A stretch of DNA of 64,000 nucleotides from JAWKWH01 sp963669285 (lineage in GTDB: Bacteria > Pseudomonadota > Alphaproteobacteria > Rhizobiales > Rhizobiaceae): contig CAXXSI010000022.1 in the NCBI GenBank assembly GCA_963669285.2, positions 682,001 through 746,000 on the forward strand. The letters are read 5' to 3'. The stretch's first letter is position 1, and every line of letters starts with the position of its first letter. A program made the translations under genes and the position numbers. Under the pieces are notes generated by a model, which made no database searches, was not told the origin of the DNA, and saw only the letters and a list, made by a program, of their open reading frames with translations. This document shows positions 35,204 through 42,573 of this stretch, piece after piece.

Positions 35204-35224
35204 AATTTCAGGTTTTCTGAAATT
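35204..35224. promoter_or_regulatory. perfect 8-bp inverted repeat upstream of the aldehyde dehydrogenase operon
   Basis: AATTTCAG and CTGAAATT form a perfect inverted repeat around a GTTTT spacer, in the 131-base gap between yacG and the aldehyde dehydrogenase gene. It lies about 100 bases upstream of the operon start, so it could be an operator. It is also downstream of yacG and could form an RNA hairpin, but no T run follows on that strand. Confidence 0.4.
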
Positions 35225-35238
35225 TTGGTTGATACGCT

Positions 35239-35454
35239 CTAACCGACCGTCGAATCGCGATCAGGACCGCCATCCTCATCGTCCTCCGGTTCAACCGGAA
35301 TGACATAACGGCCCGAAAGCCAGCGGTTCAGGTCAAGATCCTTGCAGCGCGCCGAACAGAACGGATAGTGGGCGCGCATCGAATCCTTGCCGCACTCGGG
35401 GCAGGCGATCCGTGGGCGAAGGCGTTCGATTTTCCGGTTCTGCGGATCTGACAT
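35239..35454 (-). CDS. yacG: DNA gyrase inhibitor YacG (zinc protein)
   Basis: A 71-residue protein with a four-cysteine zinc site, CPECGKDSMRAHYPFCSARC, followed by DLDLNRWLSGRYVIPVE and an acidic tail. YacG binds gyrase and inhibits its DNA binding. It follows maf by 17 bases in the usual Rhizobiales order. The stop codon is part of TAGAGCGTATC, which equals the terminal sequence of the MITE-like repeats in this window. Confidence 0.93.
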   Translation of the reverse strand: MSDPQNRKIERLRPRIACPECGKDSMRAHYPFCSARCKDLDLNRWLSGRYVIPVEPEDDEDGGPDRDSTVG

Positions 35455-35471
35455 GATTTTTTTGCTTCGGG

Positions 35472-36104
35472 TCAGGCCGTTGCCTGGCCGGAAGCCCAGT
35501 TGAAGTGAATGCGGAATCCTTCTCCGGCGAGAAGTGCGACCGTTTCATAAAGTGGCAATCCGACGACGTTGGAATAGGAACCGATCAATTTCACTACGAA
35601 CGTCCCGGCGAGGCCCTGTATAGCATACGCTCCAGCTTTCCCGCGCCATTCGCCCGAAGCGAGATAGGCTTCCAATTCTTCGCGCGATAATCTCTTGAAG
35701 CGCACGCGGGTCTCGACAAGGCGTTGGCGTACGGTACCGGCAGGGGTGATGACGCATATGCCGGAATAGACCCGGTGCGAGCGCCCCGACAACAGGCGCA
35801 AGCTGTTTGCCGCCTCGTCCGTCAGCTCCGCCTTCGGCAGAATACGCCGCCCGACTGCAACGACCGTGTCAGCGGCGAGAATGTAGGATTCTCCGCCTTC
35901 GCCTCGGGCGCGCAGCAATTCGGCGGCTTTCTCGGCTTTTTCCTTGGCCAGACGCCTGGCAAGCGAGCGCGGGTGTTCAGATTTCAGCGGCGTCTCGTCG
36001 ATATCGGCGGGCATCAGGCTGTCGGGTTCGACGCCGGCCTGTTGCAGCAATTCAACCCGCCTGGGAGATCCCGACGCCAAAACCAGCTTTTGGATGACGC
36101 TCAT
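35472..36104 (-). CDS. maf: Maf-like nucleotide pyrophosphatase
   Basis: A 210-residue Maf/HAM1-superfamily protein: LVLASGSPRRVELLQQAGV at the start, ILAADTVVAVGRRILPKA with the catalytic Asp, and YAIQGLAGTFVVKLIGSYSN near the end. It hydrolyses non-canonical or excess NTPs (dTTP/UTP or 7-methyl-GTP in characterised members). It lies 42 bases after infA and 17 before yacG, the conserved order in this group. Confidence 0.95.
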   Translation of the reverse strand: MSVIQKLVLASGSPRRVELLQQAGVEPDSLMPADIDETPLKSEHPRSLARRLAKEKAEKAAELLRARGEGGESYILAADTVVAVGRRILPKAELTDEAANSLRLLSGRSHRVYSGICVITPAGTVRQRLVETRVRFKRLSREELEAYLASGEWRGKAGAYAIQGLAGTFVVKLIGSYSNVVGLPLYETVALLAGEGFRIHFNWASGQATA

Positions 36105-36146
36105 CTGATCAGGATACCATGATCGGTCACCAATCCAACGGCGGTG

Positions 36147-36365
36147 TTATTTGAAGCGATAGGTGATGCGGCCCTTGGTCAGGTCATACGGGGTCATCTC
36201 GACCAGGACCTTGTCGCCGGTGAGCACACGGATACGGTTCTTGCGCATCCGGCCGGCGGTGTGGGCTATGATTTCATGCTCGTTTTCGAGTTTGACCCGG
36301 AACATCGCATTGGGCAGCAATTCCGTTACAACTCCCGGGAATTCGAGAACTTCTTCCTTGGGCAT
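36147..36365 (-). CDS. infA: translation initiation factor IF-1
   Basis: A 72-residue OB-fold protein, [20 protein letters not shown] at the start and [15 protein letters not shown] at the end, standard for alphaproteobacterial IF-1. It binds the 30S A site during initiation. The inner ATG is chosen because it gives the conserved N-terminus; seven codons upstream are also open. An inverted repeat with a following T-rich run lies 27-43 bases upstream. Confidence 0.96.
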
Positions 36366-36383
36366 CCTTGACCTTCGGTTTGA

Positions 36384-36408
36384 CAAAAATTATCCGGCTG
36401 AGCCGGAT
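36384..36408 (-). terminator. terminator-like or attenuator hairpin upstream of infA
   Basis: On the minus strand a perfect 7-base stem ATCCGGC/GCCGGAT with a three-base loop is followed by AATTTTTG. It lies between the phosphatase gene and infA, ending about 18 bases before the infA start. It could terminate the phosphatase transcript or act within the infA leader. Confidence 0.5.
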
Positions 36409-36484
36409 TTCGCGCGGAACCTATAGGAATTAGATTCCTTTGTGAACATATATGTTTCGCGTTTTCAGCACCGCGTGGAAACGG

Positions 36485-36937
36485 TCATGGGATCGCGAAC
36501 CTTTTTTTGATCTGCAACTCAAGCCGATTGCGCACGTCACGGTAGGCGTCCAGGATCTGATTGCGTGTTCCCATTGCTGTCGTCGGGTCGGCGGTCGGCC
36601 AGTATTCAACGTCCACTGCCTCGGATCGCGTTAGTTCGAGGGCCGCGTGATGCGCCTCCGGCGCCAATGTGATAACGAGATCAAAATAGCTGTCATCCAG
36701 CGCGTCGAGTTCCCGCGGTTCGCGGTCGCCAAGCGAGAGGCCGATTTCCGCCAGCACTTCATCGACAAAGGGATCACGTGATCCCGGCCGTACGCCGGCC
36801 GAAGCAATGAAAACCCCGTTGGGTAACTGCTTGCGTGCCAGAAATTCGGCCATTGGCGAGCGGATCGAGTTCATGCCGCACAGAAACAGTATTGAACCGG
36901 GGAGGCCCGAACCGGGACCGCGATCAACGCCATTCAT
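36485..36937 (-). CDS. low molecular weight phosphatase / arsenate reductase-like protein
   Basis: A protein of about 150 residues with the CX5R phosphatase loop LFLCGMNSIRSPMAE and a late acidic segment VEYWPTADPTTAMG. It is of the LMW tyrosine phosphatase/ArsC fold and is regularly found between UPF0262 and infA in Rhizobiales. The inner ATG (MNGVDRGPGS) is preferred because the upstream part of the frame is made of the inserted repeat. Repeat copy 2 ends 24 bases upstream and separates it from UPF0262, so its transcription may be altered. Confidence 0.88.
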   Translation of the reverse strand: MNGVDRGPGSGLPGSILFLCGMNSIRSPMAEFLARKQLPNGVFIASAGVRPGSRDPFVDEVLAEIGLSLGDREPRELDALDDSYFDLVITLAPEAHHAALELTRSEAVDVEYWPTADPTTAMGTRNQILDAYRDVRNRLELQIKKRFAIP

Positions 36938-36959
36938 CTGTCCGCCGCTCCGGCGTCCA

Positions 36960-37193
36960 CTAGAGCGTATCCGGCTTAAATGGTTGCGGTTCTTCCATAT
37001 CATTCAAGTGCTTGATGTGCTGCCTGCTTGGCGACCTTTTCCCCATCAGCCCTTCGGGCGTTCGGCTGGCGAAACGTCCACCGGACGTTTCGTCGGGCAA
37101 GCCCGATAAACCAGACCTCACCGTCGAAATCCTCGCACGATGGCAACATCGCGCTGAGGTGTTCTCCTCGCTGATGTGAAAAATGCTTGCCAT
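36960..37193 (-). CDS. open frame spanning repeat copy 2 (doubtful protein)
   Basis: A 77-codon frame starts with ATG and has GGGAG seven bases upstream, all within the repeat. It encodes MASIFHISEENTSARCCHRA, continues through the 69-base module without a frame change, and ends QPFKPDTL at a TAG formed by the repeat terminus. Copy 1 has the same frame open. The composition is rich in Arg, Ser and His, and no fold is recognised. It may be an incidental frame, but its retention in both copies is worth noting. Confidence 0.35.
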   Translation of the reverse strand: MASIFHISEENTSARCCHRARISTVRSGLSGLPDETSGGRFASRTPEGLMGKRSPSRQHIKHLNDMEEPQPFKPDTL

Positions 37194-37226
37194 CAAACCG
37201 CTCCCAGTTAAGCCGGACACGCTTTA
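36961..37226. repeat. MITE-like element, copy 2, with terminal inverted repeats
   Basis: The 266-base element has ends TAGAGCGTATCCGGCTTAA and, reverse-complemented, TAAAGCGTGTCCGGCTTAA. It is inserted in the conserved hisD-UPF0262-phosphatase-infA block, exactly at the UPF0262 stop codon. Its core matches copy 1 (16670-16983) in the opposite orientation. It carries a 69-base module (37050-37118) absent from copy 1; the module includes a perfect 10-base inverted repeat CGAAACGTCC/GGACGTTTCG with a three-base loop (37070-37092). Confidence 0.85.
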
Positions 37227-37706
37227 GCCGCGCCAATGCAATACGCAGACCAGGGTGAACAGTCTGCGCGCGGTATCGAAATCAACATCGATCTTGCCGC
37301 CCAGACGATCCATCAGGGTCTGCGATCCCTCATTGTGCAGGCCGCGGCGGCCCATGTCGATCGCCTCGATCTGGCTGGGCGTCGACGTGCGGATGGCTTC
37401 GTAGTAGCTCTCACAAATCATGAAATAGTCTTTGACGATGCGCCGGAAAGGCGTCAACGAGAGAATGTGGGTGACCACTTCGGTGTCATCTTCGCGCGAA
37501 ATCGCAAAAACCAAACGCGATTCGACCAAGGACAGTTTGAGCTTGTAGGGCCCGCCGGTTTCGTCGTTGACAGGGTGAAAGCTGTTTTCCTCGATAAGGT
37601 CGAATATCGCGACTGCGCGCTCATGCTCGACATCGGGTGTCGACTTGCCGATGGTTTCGTCGAGAACGACGTCGATTAGGCGGTTGGCGCTGTTGTCGTC
37701 ACCCAT
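37224..37706 (-). CDS. UPF0262 family protein
   Basis: A 160-residue protein conserved in Rhizobiales between hisD and the phosphatase gene. Characteristic stretches are DDNSANRLIDVVLDETIG, DYFMICESYYEAIRTSTPSQ and DFDTARRLFTLVCVLHWRG. Function is unknown. It follows hisD by seven bases and its TAA stop overlaps the tip of repeat copy 2, so the repeat sits exactly at the gene end without removing coding sequence. Confidence 0.92.
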   Translation of the reverse strand: MGDDNSANRLIDVVLDETIGKSTPDVEHERAVAIFDLIEENSFHPVNDETGGPYKLKLSLVESRLVFAISREDDTEVVTHILSLTPFRRIVKDYFMICESYYEAIRTSTPSQIEAIDMGRRGLHNEGSQTLMDRLGGKIDVDFDTARRLFTLVCVLHWRG

Positions 37707-37713
37707 CTCCGCC

Positions 37714-39012
37714 TCACTCAGCCCTGTTCATTCGGATCGACACCGATCGGGCATGCGCCTGCAGGCCTTCGGCTTTTGCAAGAGCGATTGCGGCCGGCCC
37801 AAGTTCGCCAAGCTGATCCGTGCCGAGTTTCAGAATCGACGTTCGTTTCATGAAGTCAAGCACCGACAGGCCGGACGAGAAACGGGCTGTGCGGGCGGTC
37901 GGCAGAACATGGTTCGAACCGCCGACATAATCGCCGATGACTTCGGGGGTGTGGCGGCCAATGAATATTGCCCCGGCATTGCGGATTTCGCCGACAAACC
38001 GCTCTGCATCATCAAGCGCCAGTTCGAGATGTTCGGCGGCGATTTCATTGGCCAGCGGGATCGCGTCTGCCAGTTCGCCGACGACAATAATCGCCCCATG
38101 ATCGCGCCAGCTGGCATCGGCCGTTTCGGCCCGGGGCAGGGCAGCAAGCTGGATGTCCACCGCAGCGACCACCGCGTCGGCCAGTTCAGCATCATCGGTG
38201 ATCAGTATCGATTGCGCTGCGGTATCGTGTTCGGCCTGAGCCAGAAGGTCGGCGGCGATCCAGGCCGGGTCATTGTTGCCGTCGGCGATCACAAGTACCT
38301 CGGAAGGGCCTGCCACCATGTCGATGCCGACCGTGCCGAACACCTGGCGCTTGGCAGCCGCCACCCAGGCATTGCCGGGGCCGGTGATCTTGCAAACCGG
38401 CGCGATGGTTTGCGTGCCGTAGGCCAGCGCGGCGATCGCCTGCGCGCCGCCGATGCGGTAAATTTCTGCCACGCCACACAGATGTGCCGCGGCTAGCACG
38501 AGCGGATTGAGCCGGCCTTCGGGTGCGGGTACGGCCATGACAATCCGTTCGACGCCGGCGACGCGTGCCGGCACGGCGTTCATCAACACCGAGCTTGGAT
38601 AGCTCGCAGTGCCGCCGGGCACATAGAGGCCGGCGGATTCGACCGCGGTCCACTGCCACCCCAGTTCGACGCCCAGTGGGTCGGTATAGCGGTGGTTTTC
38701 GGGTCGCTGTCGCTGGTGGTGGGCCTCAATGCGGTCGCGCGCCTTTTTCAGGGCATCAAGGGTTGTCTTGTCGACCGATGCGGCGGCCTCGGCAATCTCA
38801 TGTGCGGGCGCGGCCATCGGGACATCAGCGAAATCCAATCGATCGAACCGTTTTGTATATTCGGCCAGTGCCTCGTCGCCGCCCGACCTGATATCGGCAA
38901 TAATTCGCGTGACATCGGCATCAACATCGGAAGCTGCCTCGCGCTTGGCAACCAGGAATGCGGCAAAACGGGCTTCGAAGTCAGGAGCTTTATTGTCGAG
39001 GCGAAGGGGCAT
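37714..39012 (-). CDS. hisD: histidinol dehydrogenase
   Basis: A protein of about 432 residues that oxidises L-histidinol to histidine in two NAD-dependent steps. Visible are GLYVPGGTASYPSSVLMNAV, YRIGGAQAIAALAYGT, GPGNAWVAAAKRQVFG, and the zinc/His motif GGSNHVLPTARTARFSSG. The start is taken at MPLRLDNKAP, eight bases after GAGGG; ATG two codons earlier (MTMPLRL) is an alternative. It lies within a histidine-synthesis-to-infA block, some 4.5 kb from the histidine degradation locus. Confidence 0.95.
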   Translation of the reverse strand: MPLRLDNKAPDFEARFAAFLVAKREAASDVDADVTRIIADIRSGGDEALAEYTKRFDRLDFADVPMAAPAHEIAEAAASVDKTTLDALKKARDRIEAHHQRQRPENHRYTDPLGVELGWQWTAVESAGLYVPGGTASYPSSVLMNAVPARVAGVERIVMAVPAPEGRLNPLVLAAAHLCGVAEIYRIGGAQAIAALAYGTQTIAPVCKITGPGNAWVAAAKRQVFGTVGIDMVAGPSEVLVIADGNNDPAWIAADLLAQAEHDTAAQSILITDDAELADAVVAAVDIQLAALPRAETADASWRDHGAIIVVGELADAIPLANEIAAEHLELALDDAERFVGEIRNAGAIFIGRHTPEVIGDYVGGSNHVLPTARTARFSSGLSVLDFMKRTSILKLGTDQLGELGPAAIALAKAEGLQAHARSVSIRMNRAE

Positions 39013-39022
39013 CGTCATTCCC

Positions 39023-39457
39023 TCAAGTCGAATGCCGGGGGCGTGAAGAGGCTTGCCAGGCACCGCCAAGATCGGTCAGACGCGCCTCGATGCACTCCAC
39101 ATCGAGCCTGATCGCCGCATTACCGGAGAAGACGATCTCAACTTGTCCGGAAGGGCGTTCACCTTCCTCGAACCGGATCGCCAACAAAGAAAGAACGCCG
39201 TCCTTGTCACCCCGGTCGATGCCGGATGATTTCAGGCCGATTACCCGGTCAAATTGCAGAATGGCGCCGTGGCGTTCGTTGTGCTGGCGAAACCAGCCTT
39301 TTTTCGCCTCCCAGGCGAAGCGGTTCAATGGAAGCAAAAGCCGGTTTTCGCTCATACGGAAGTCGATATCGCCGACCTTCATCACCGCGTCCTGCACGTG
39401 GGCAGACACGATATTCAGGTCTTCTTCGTCCAGTGCCGCCAGGCGCAGAAGCTTCAT
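39023..39457 (-). CDS. DUF2948 family protein
   Basis: A 144-residue soluble protein placed between murA and hisD, as is usual in Rhizobiales. Identifying features are MKLLRLAALDEEDLNIVSAH at the start and NRFAWEAKKGWFRQHNERHG in the middle. Function is unknown. It runs directly into hisD with about 10 bases between and is presumably cotranscribed. Confidence 0.9.
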   Translation of the reverse strand: MKLLRLAALDEEDLNIVSAHVQDAVMKVGDIDFRMSENRLLLPLNRFAWEAKKGWFRQHNERHGAILQFDRVIGLKSSGIDRGDKDGVLSLLAIRFEEGERPSGQVEIVFSGNAAIRLDVECIEARLTDLGGAWQASSRPRHST

Positions 39458-39585
39458 GGCTTTTCGACTATCGTTACGGAATAATTGTGCGATACCCTGT
39501 TAGGCCGTCTTATGCCGCAGTGCAACAGAAAGCCGGTGTTATCGGAGCAGCTGTATTTGTGTGCCGTTGCCAGATTGCGCAATCG

Positions 39586-40878
39586 TCAATCCGATACGCG
39601 CTCGATTTTGGCGCCGCAACCCGACAGTTTTTCTTCGAGGCGTTCAAAACCGCGGTCGAGGTGGTAGACCCGGTTGACCATCGTATCGCCCTCTGCCGCT
39701 AGGCCGGCAATGACCAGAGAGACCGATGCTCGAAGATCGGTTGCCATCACCGGGGCGCCCTGGAGTGTTGCGACGCCGTCAACGATCGCGGTCTGGCCGT
39801 CGAGCGTGATATGGGCGCCGAGGCGGGCGAGTTCCTGCACATGCATGAACCGGTTTTCGAATATGGTCTCGGTGATGTGTGACCGGCCGGCCGCGCGCGT
39901 CATCAGGCCCATGAACTGGGCCTGTAAATCGGTGGGAAAGCCGGGAAACGGGGCGGTTTCGACGTCGACAGGTAGAATTGGCGTGTCGGCGCGCGCCACC
40001 CGAATTCCATCCGGTCCCGACGTGATTGTCGTGCCGGTTCGTTCGATGACATCGAGTGCGTTTTGCAGCAGTTCCGGGCGGGCGCCGGCCAAAAGTACGT
40101 CACCGCCGGTCATCGCCACGGCCATGGCATAGGTGCCGGTCTCGATGCGGTCTGGGATGACGGCATGGCGTGCGCCGCCCAAGGCATCGACGCCGGCGAT
40201 ATTGATGGTCGACGTGCCGGCGCCTTCTATCTTGGCGCCCATCGCATTCAGGCATTCGGCAAGATTGGTCACCTCGGGCTCGCAAGCGGCGTTTTCGATC
40301 ACCGTTTCACCTTGGGCCAGCGAAGCAGCCATCAACAGGACATGGGTCGCGCCGACGGAGACCTTGGGAAATACATAGCGGTTGCCGATCAGGCGTCCCT
40401 TCGGGGCTTTCGCCTGCACATAACCGTTGTCGATGTCGATTTCGGCACCAAGCGCCTGCAAGCCCTCAATGAATAGATCGACGGGGCGGGTGCCGATGGC
40501 ACAGCCACCCGGCAACGAAACCCGGGCGACGCCTGCGCGCGCGAGCAGCGGGCCGATCACCCAGAAACTGGCACGCATCTTTGAAACGAGTTCATAGGGG
40601 GCGGTGGTATCGACAATGTTGCGGGCGGAGAAATTGATGGTGCGCGAATAGCCCTGATCCTGGCGGGCGCGGCGACCGTTGACCGAATAGTCGACGCCAT
40701 GATTGCCGAGGATACGGATCAGTTGTTCGACGTCAGCCAGATGCGGCACATTTTGAAGTGTCAGCGTGTCGTCGGTCAGAAGCGACGCTATCATCAACGG
40801 CAGGGCAGCGTTTTTTGCGCCCGAAATCGGAATGGTGCCGTGTAATTCGTTGCCGCCGGTAATCCTGATTCTATCCAT
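39586..40878 (-). CDS. murA: UDP-N-acetylglucosamine 1-carboxyvinyltransferase
   Basis: A 430-residue MurA, first committed enzyme of peptidoglycan synthesis, which transfers enolpyruvate from PEP to UDP-GlcNAc. It has the N-terminal GAKNAALPLMIASLL with the conserved Lys-Asn, and the active-site loop LPGGCAIGTRPVDLF whose Cys is the fosfomycin target. Full length for the family. It leads the murA-DUF2948-hisD block. Confidence 0.96.
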   Translation of the reverse strand: MDRIRITGGNELHGTIPISGAKNAALPLMIASLLTDDTLTLQNVPHLADVEQLIRILGNHGVDYSVNGRRARQDQGYSRTINFSARNIVDTTAPYELVSKMRASFWVIGPLLARAGVARVSLPGGCAIGTRPVDLFIEGLQALGAEIDIDNGYVQAKAPKGRLIGNRYVFPKVSVGATHVLLMAASLAQGETVIENAACEPEVTNLAECLNAMGAKIEGAGTSTINIAGVDALGGARHAVIPDRIETGTYAMAVAMTGGDVLLAGARPELLQNALDVIERTGTTITSGPDGIRVARADTPILPVDVETAPFPGFPTDLQAQFMGLMTRAAGRSHITETIFENRFMHVQELARLGAHITLDGQTAIVDGVATLQGAPVMATDLRASVSLVIAGLAAEGDTMVNRVYHLDRGFERLEEKLSGCGAKIERVSD

Positions 40879-41032
40879 ATGGATTGCTGTCCCCGTGCAA
40901 GCCCGTTGACCGGATTGCAGATTGTGTTGGCCGTCTTTCAGCGTCCCCCGGCTTCCGTCTATGGGATCGCCGCCGCCGGTTCAAGACAGACCGGATTGTT
41001 GAGTTAATGGAGCGGTGGCGTTTTGAGCCGCC

Positions 41033-41188
41033 CTAATCTTTCTTTTCTTCGGTCTCGTTTTTTGTTTCGTTGTCTCTCTGGCGGGACTGAGCCTTGCGTT
41101 TGAGGAGATTTGCACGCAGTTCAGCCGCCAGCCGGGCCTTGCGGTCCGATTTGGGATTATCAACCTGCTTTTGCGATCTGCCCGGCAT
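41033..41188 (-). CDS. small basic hypothetical protein (51 residues)
   Basis: A 51-codon ATG frame encodes a highly charged peptide, beginning MPGRSQKQVDNPKSDRKARL and ending NETEEKKD. It is rich in Lys, Arg and Glu with a helical central part (LAAELRANLLKRKAQ). It lies upstream of murA on the same strand. This kind of small charged protein upstream of murA is, as I recall, common in rhizobia. A function is not known; GGAGTG stands 10-15 bases before the ATG. Confidence 0.65.
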   Translation of the reverse strand: MPGRSQKQVDNPKSDRKARLAAELRANLLKRKAQSRQRDNETKNETEEKKD

Positions 41189-41339
41189 TGATCACTCCGA
41201 CTTTCGCCGCGTTATGTAGTGGGTGATATGGGCAATTGCACGACATGTTTCCGTCTGCAATAGGGCGGCGTTAATTGGCATCAAACCAACTTGCAACACG
41301 GGCTTCAATGTGCCAGAAGGCGGCCAAATCACGCCAGAT

Positions 41340-41414
<75 letters not shown>

Positions 41415-41465
41415 GACAAACACTCCTCTCGGCAATCCAAACGTTTTGGTGGACATTCGCCGCGC

Positions 41466-42023
41466 TCAGACCGCTTTCCACTTGATGCTGCAGCCCACCG
41501 ACGGTTTCTGGTCGCTGTCTGGCGCGGATCCGCTCAATACCGCTTCCACAGCGGCGCGCAGGTCAACTCCCGTGGCCGCCTTGCCGCTGTGTGGACGGGT
41601 GCTGTCGAACTGTCCACGATAGACAAGCGCGCGCGAGGCGTCGAAAACGAAGAAGTCGGGCGTGCAAACCGCGTCATAGGCGCGTGCAATGTCCTGGCTT
41701 TCATCGACCAGGTACGGAAATGCATAACCGTATTGGGCGATGTCCTCGGCCATGCGCTCCGGTGAATCGTCGGGATAGGCCGCCGCATCATTGCTGTTGA
41801 TGGCAATCACCGCGCCGCCCTTTGCCATGACGTCGTTCGCGAAGTCGGTGAATGTGCTCTTGAGATGGATCACATAGGGGCAGTGGTTGCAGATAAATGC
41901 GACGACGAGAACCGGACTGTCAGAGAAATCGGCAAGCCTGTGCAGCCTGCCGGCCGGATCGGGCAGTTCGAAATCGGGCGCCATGGTTCCCAGGGGCATC
42001 ATGTTGGATTCGGTCAAAGCCAT
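41466..42023 (-). CDS. thioredoxin-fold (AhpC/TSA-like) protein
   Basis: A 185-residue thioredoxin-family protein: MAPDFELPDPAGRLHRLADF, then FICNHCPYVIHLKSTF with a CNHC redox centre, and CTPDFFVFDASRALVYRGQF. This type is a peroxiredoxin-like protein of uncertain reaction, probably cytoplasmic as no signal peptide is visible. It converges on the tRNA-Thr gene. The 270 bases upstream, to the next small ORF, show nothing recognisable. Confidence 0.92.
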   Translation of the reverse strand: MALTESNMMPLGTMAPDFELPDPAGRLHRLADFSDSPVLVVAFICNHCPYVIHLKSTFTDFANDVMAKGGAVIAINSNDAAAYPDDSPERMAEDIAQYGYAFPYLVDESQDIARAYDAVCTPDFFVFDASRALVYRGQFDSTRPHSGKAATGVDLRAAVEAVLSGSAPDSDQKPSVGCSIKWKAV

Positions 42024-42295
42024 GTTGGTTTCCTAAATGTCGCACATTTGTTTCCCGGCAACACGCCGAGTGAGAATTCGCTGGTCACCTTACTCCAAAA
42101 CTGCTGGCGAGTTCAGCCACGTCCTGCCGATCCTGCTAACGGTGTTGGTCAACCGAGCGAAGGCGATGACCGTAGCGGTCGAATTTGCCGATCGGGTTGT
42201 CCAGCAAACTGCATTTCTGCGTGAAGGAAATCAAATTTCCCGTAATAGTTGAACGATAATACGTATTGACCGGGGCATCTGGAAATGGGGAATAG

Positions 42296-42466
42296 ATGAT
42301 GTTCAACGGTGAATTCAGGCCGCCCGGCGGCGGCAAGTTCCAATTTATTGCGCGGGCGATCTTGCTGATTTTTCTCAACGCAATCATCCTGTTTGCATTG
42401 CTGTACCCCGGCGAGCAATCACCCGATCTGCCGCGGGAACAGGCAAGATCGATCTCTGCCGTTTGA
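42296..42466 (+). CDS. small single-pass membrane peptide (56 residues)
   Basis: An ATG-ATG frame preceded by GGGGAAT encodes a 56-residue peptide with one clear hydrophobic helix (FIARAILLIFLNAIILFALLY) between a Gly/Pro-rich N-terminus and a charged C-terminus. It lies about 110 bases upstream of the orphan ABC-type membrane protein on the same strand. No family is recognised; the helix and ribosome site argue for a real gene, but evidence is modest. Confidence 0.5.
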   Translation: MMFNGEFRPPGGGKFQFIARAILLIFLNAIILFALLYPGEQSPDLPREQARSISAV

Positions 42467-42573
42467 AGACAATTATTGGCCATTTCATCCCGCTGCTGTT
42501 GTGAAACTTGCAATTGATCCCACATCAGGACGCAATGCGGTTTGGCTGTGTCAACAAGGAGCGGAGGTGAGCC

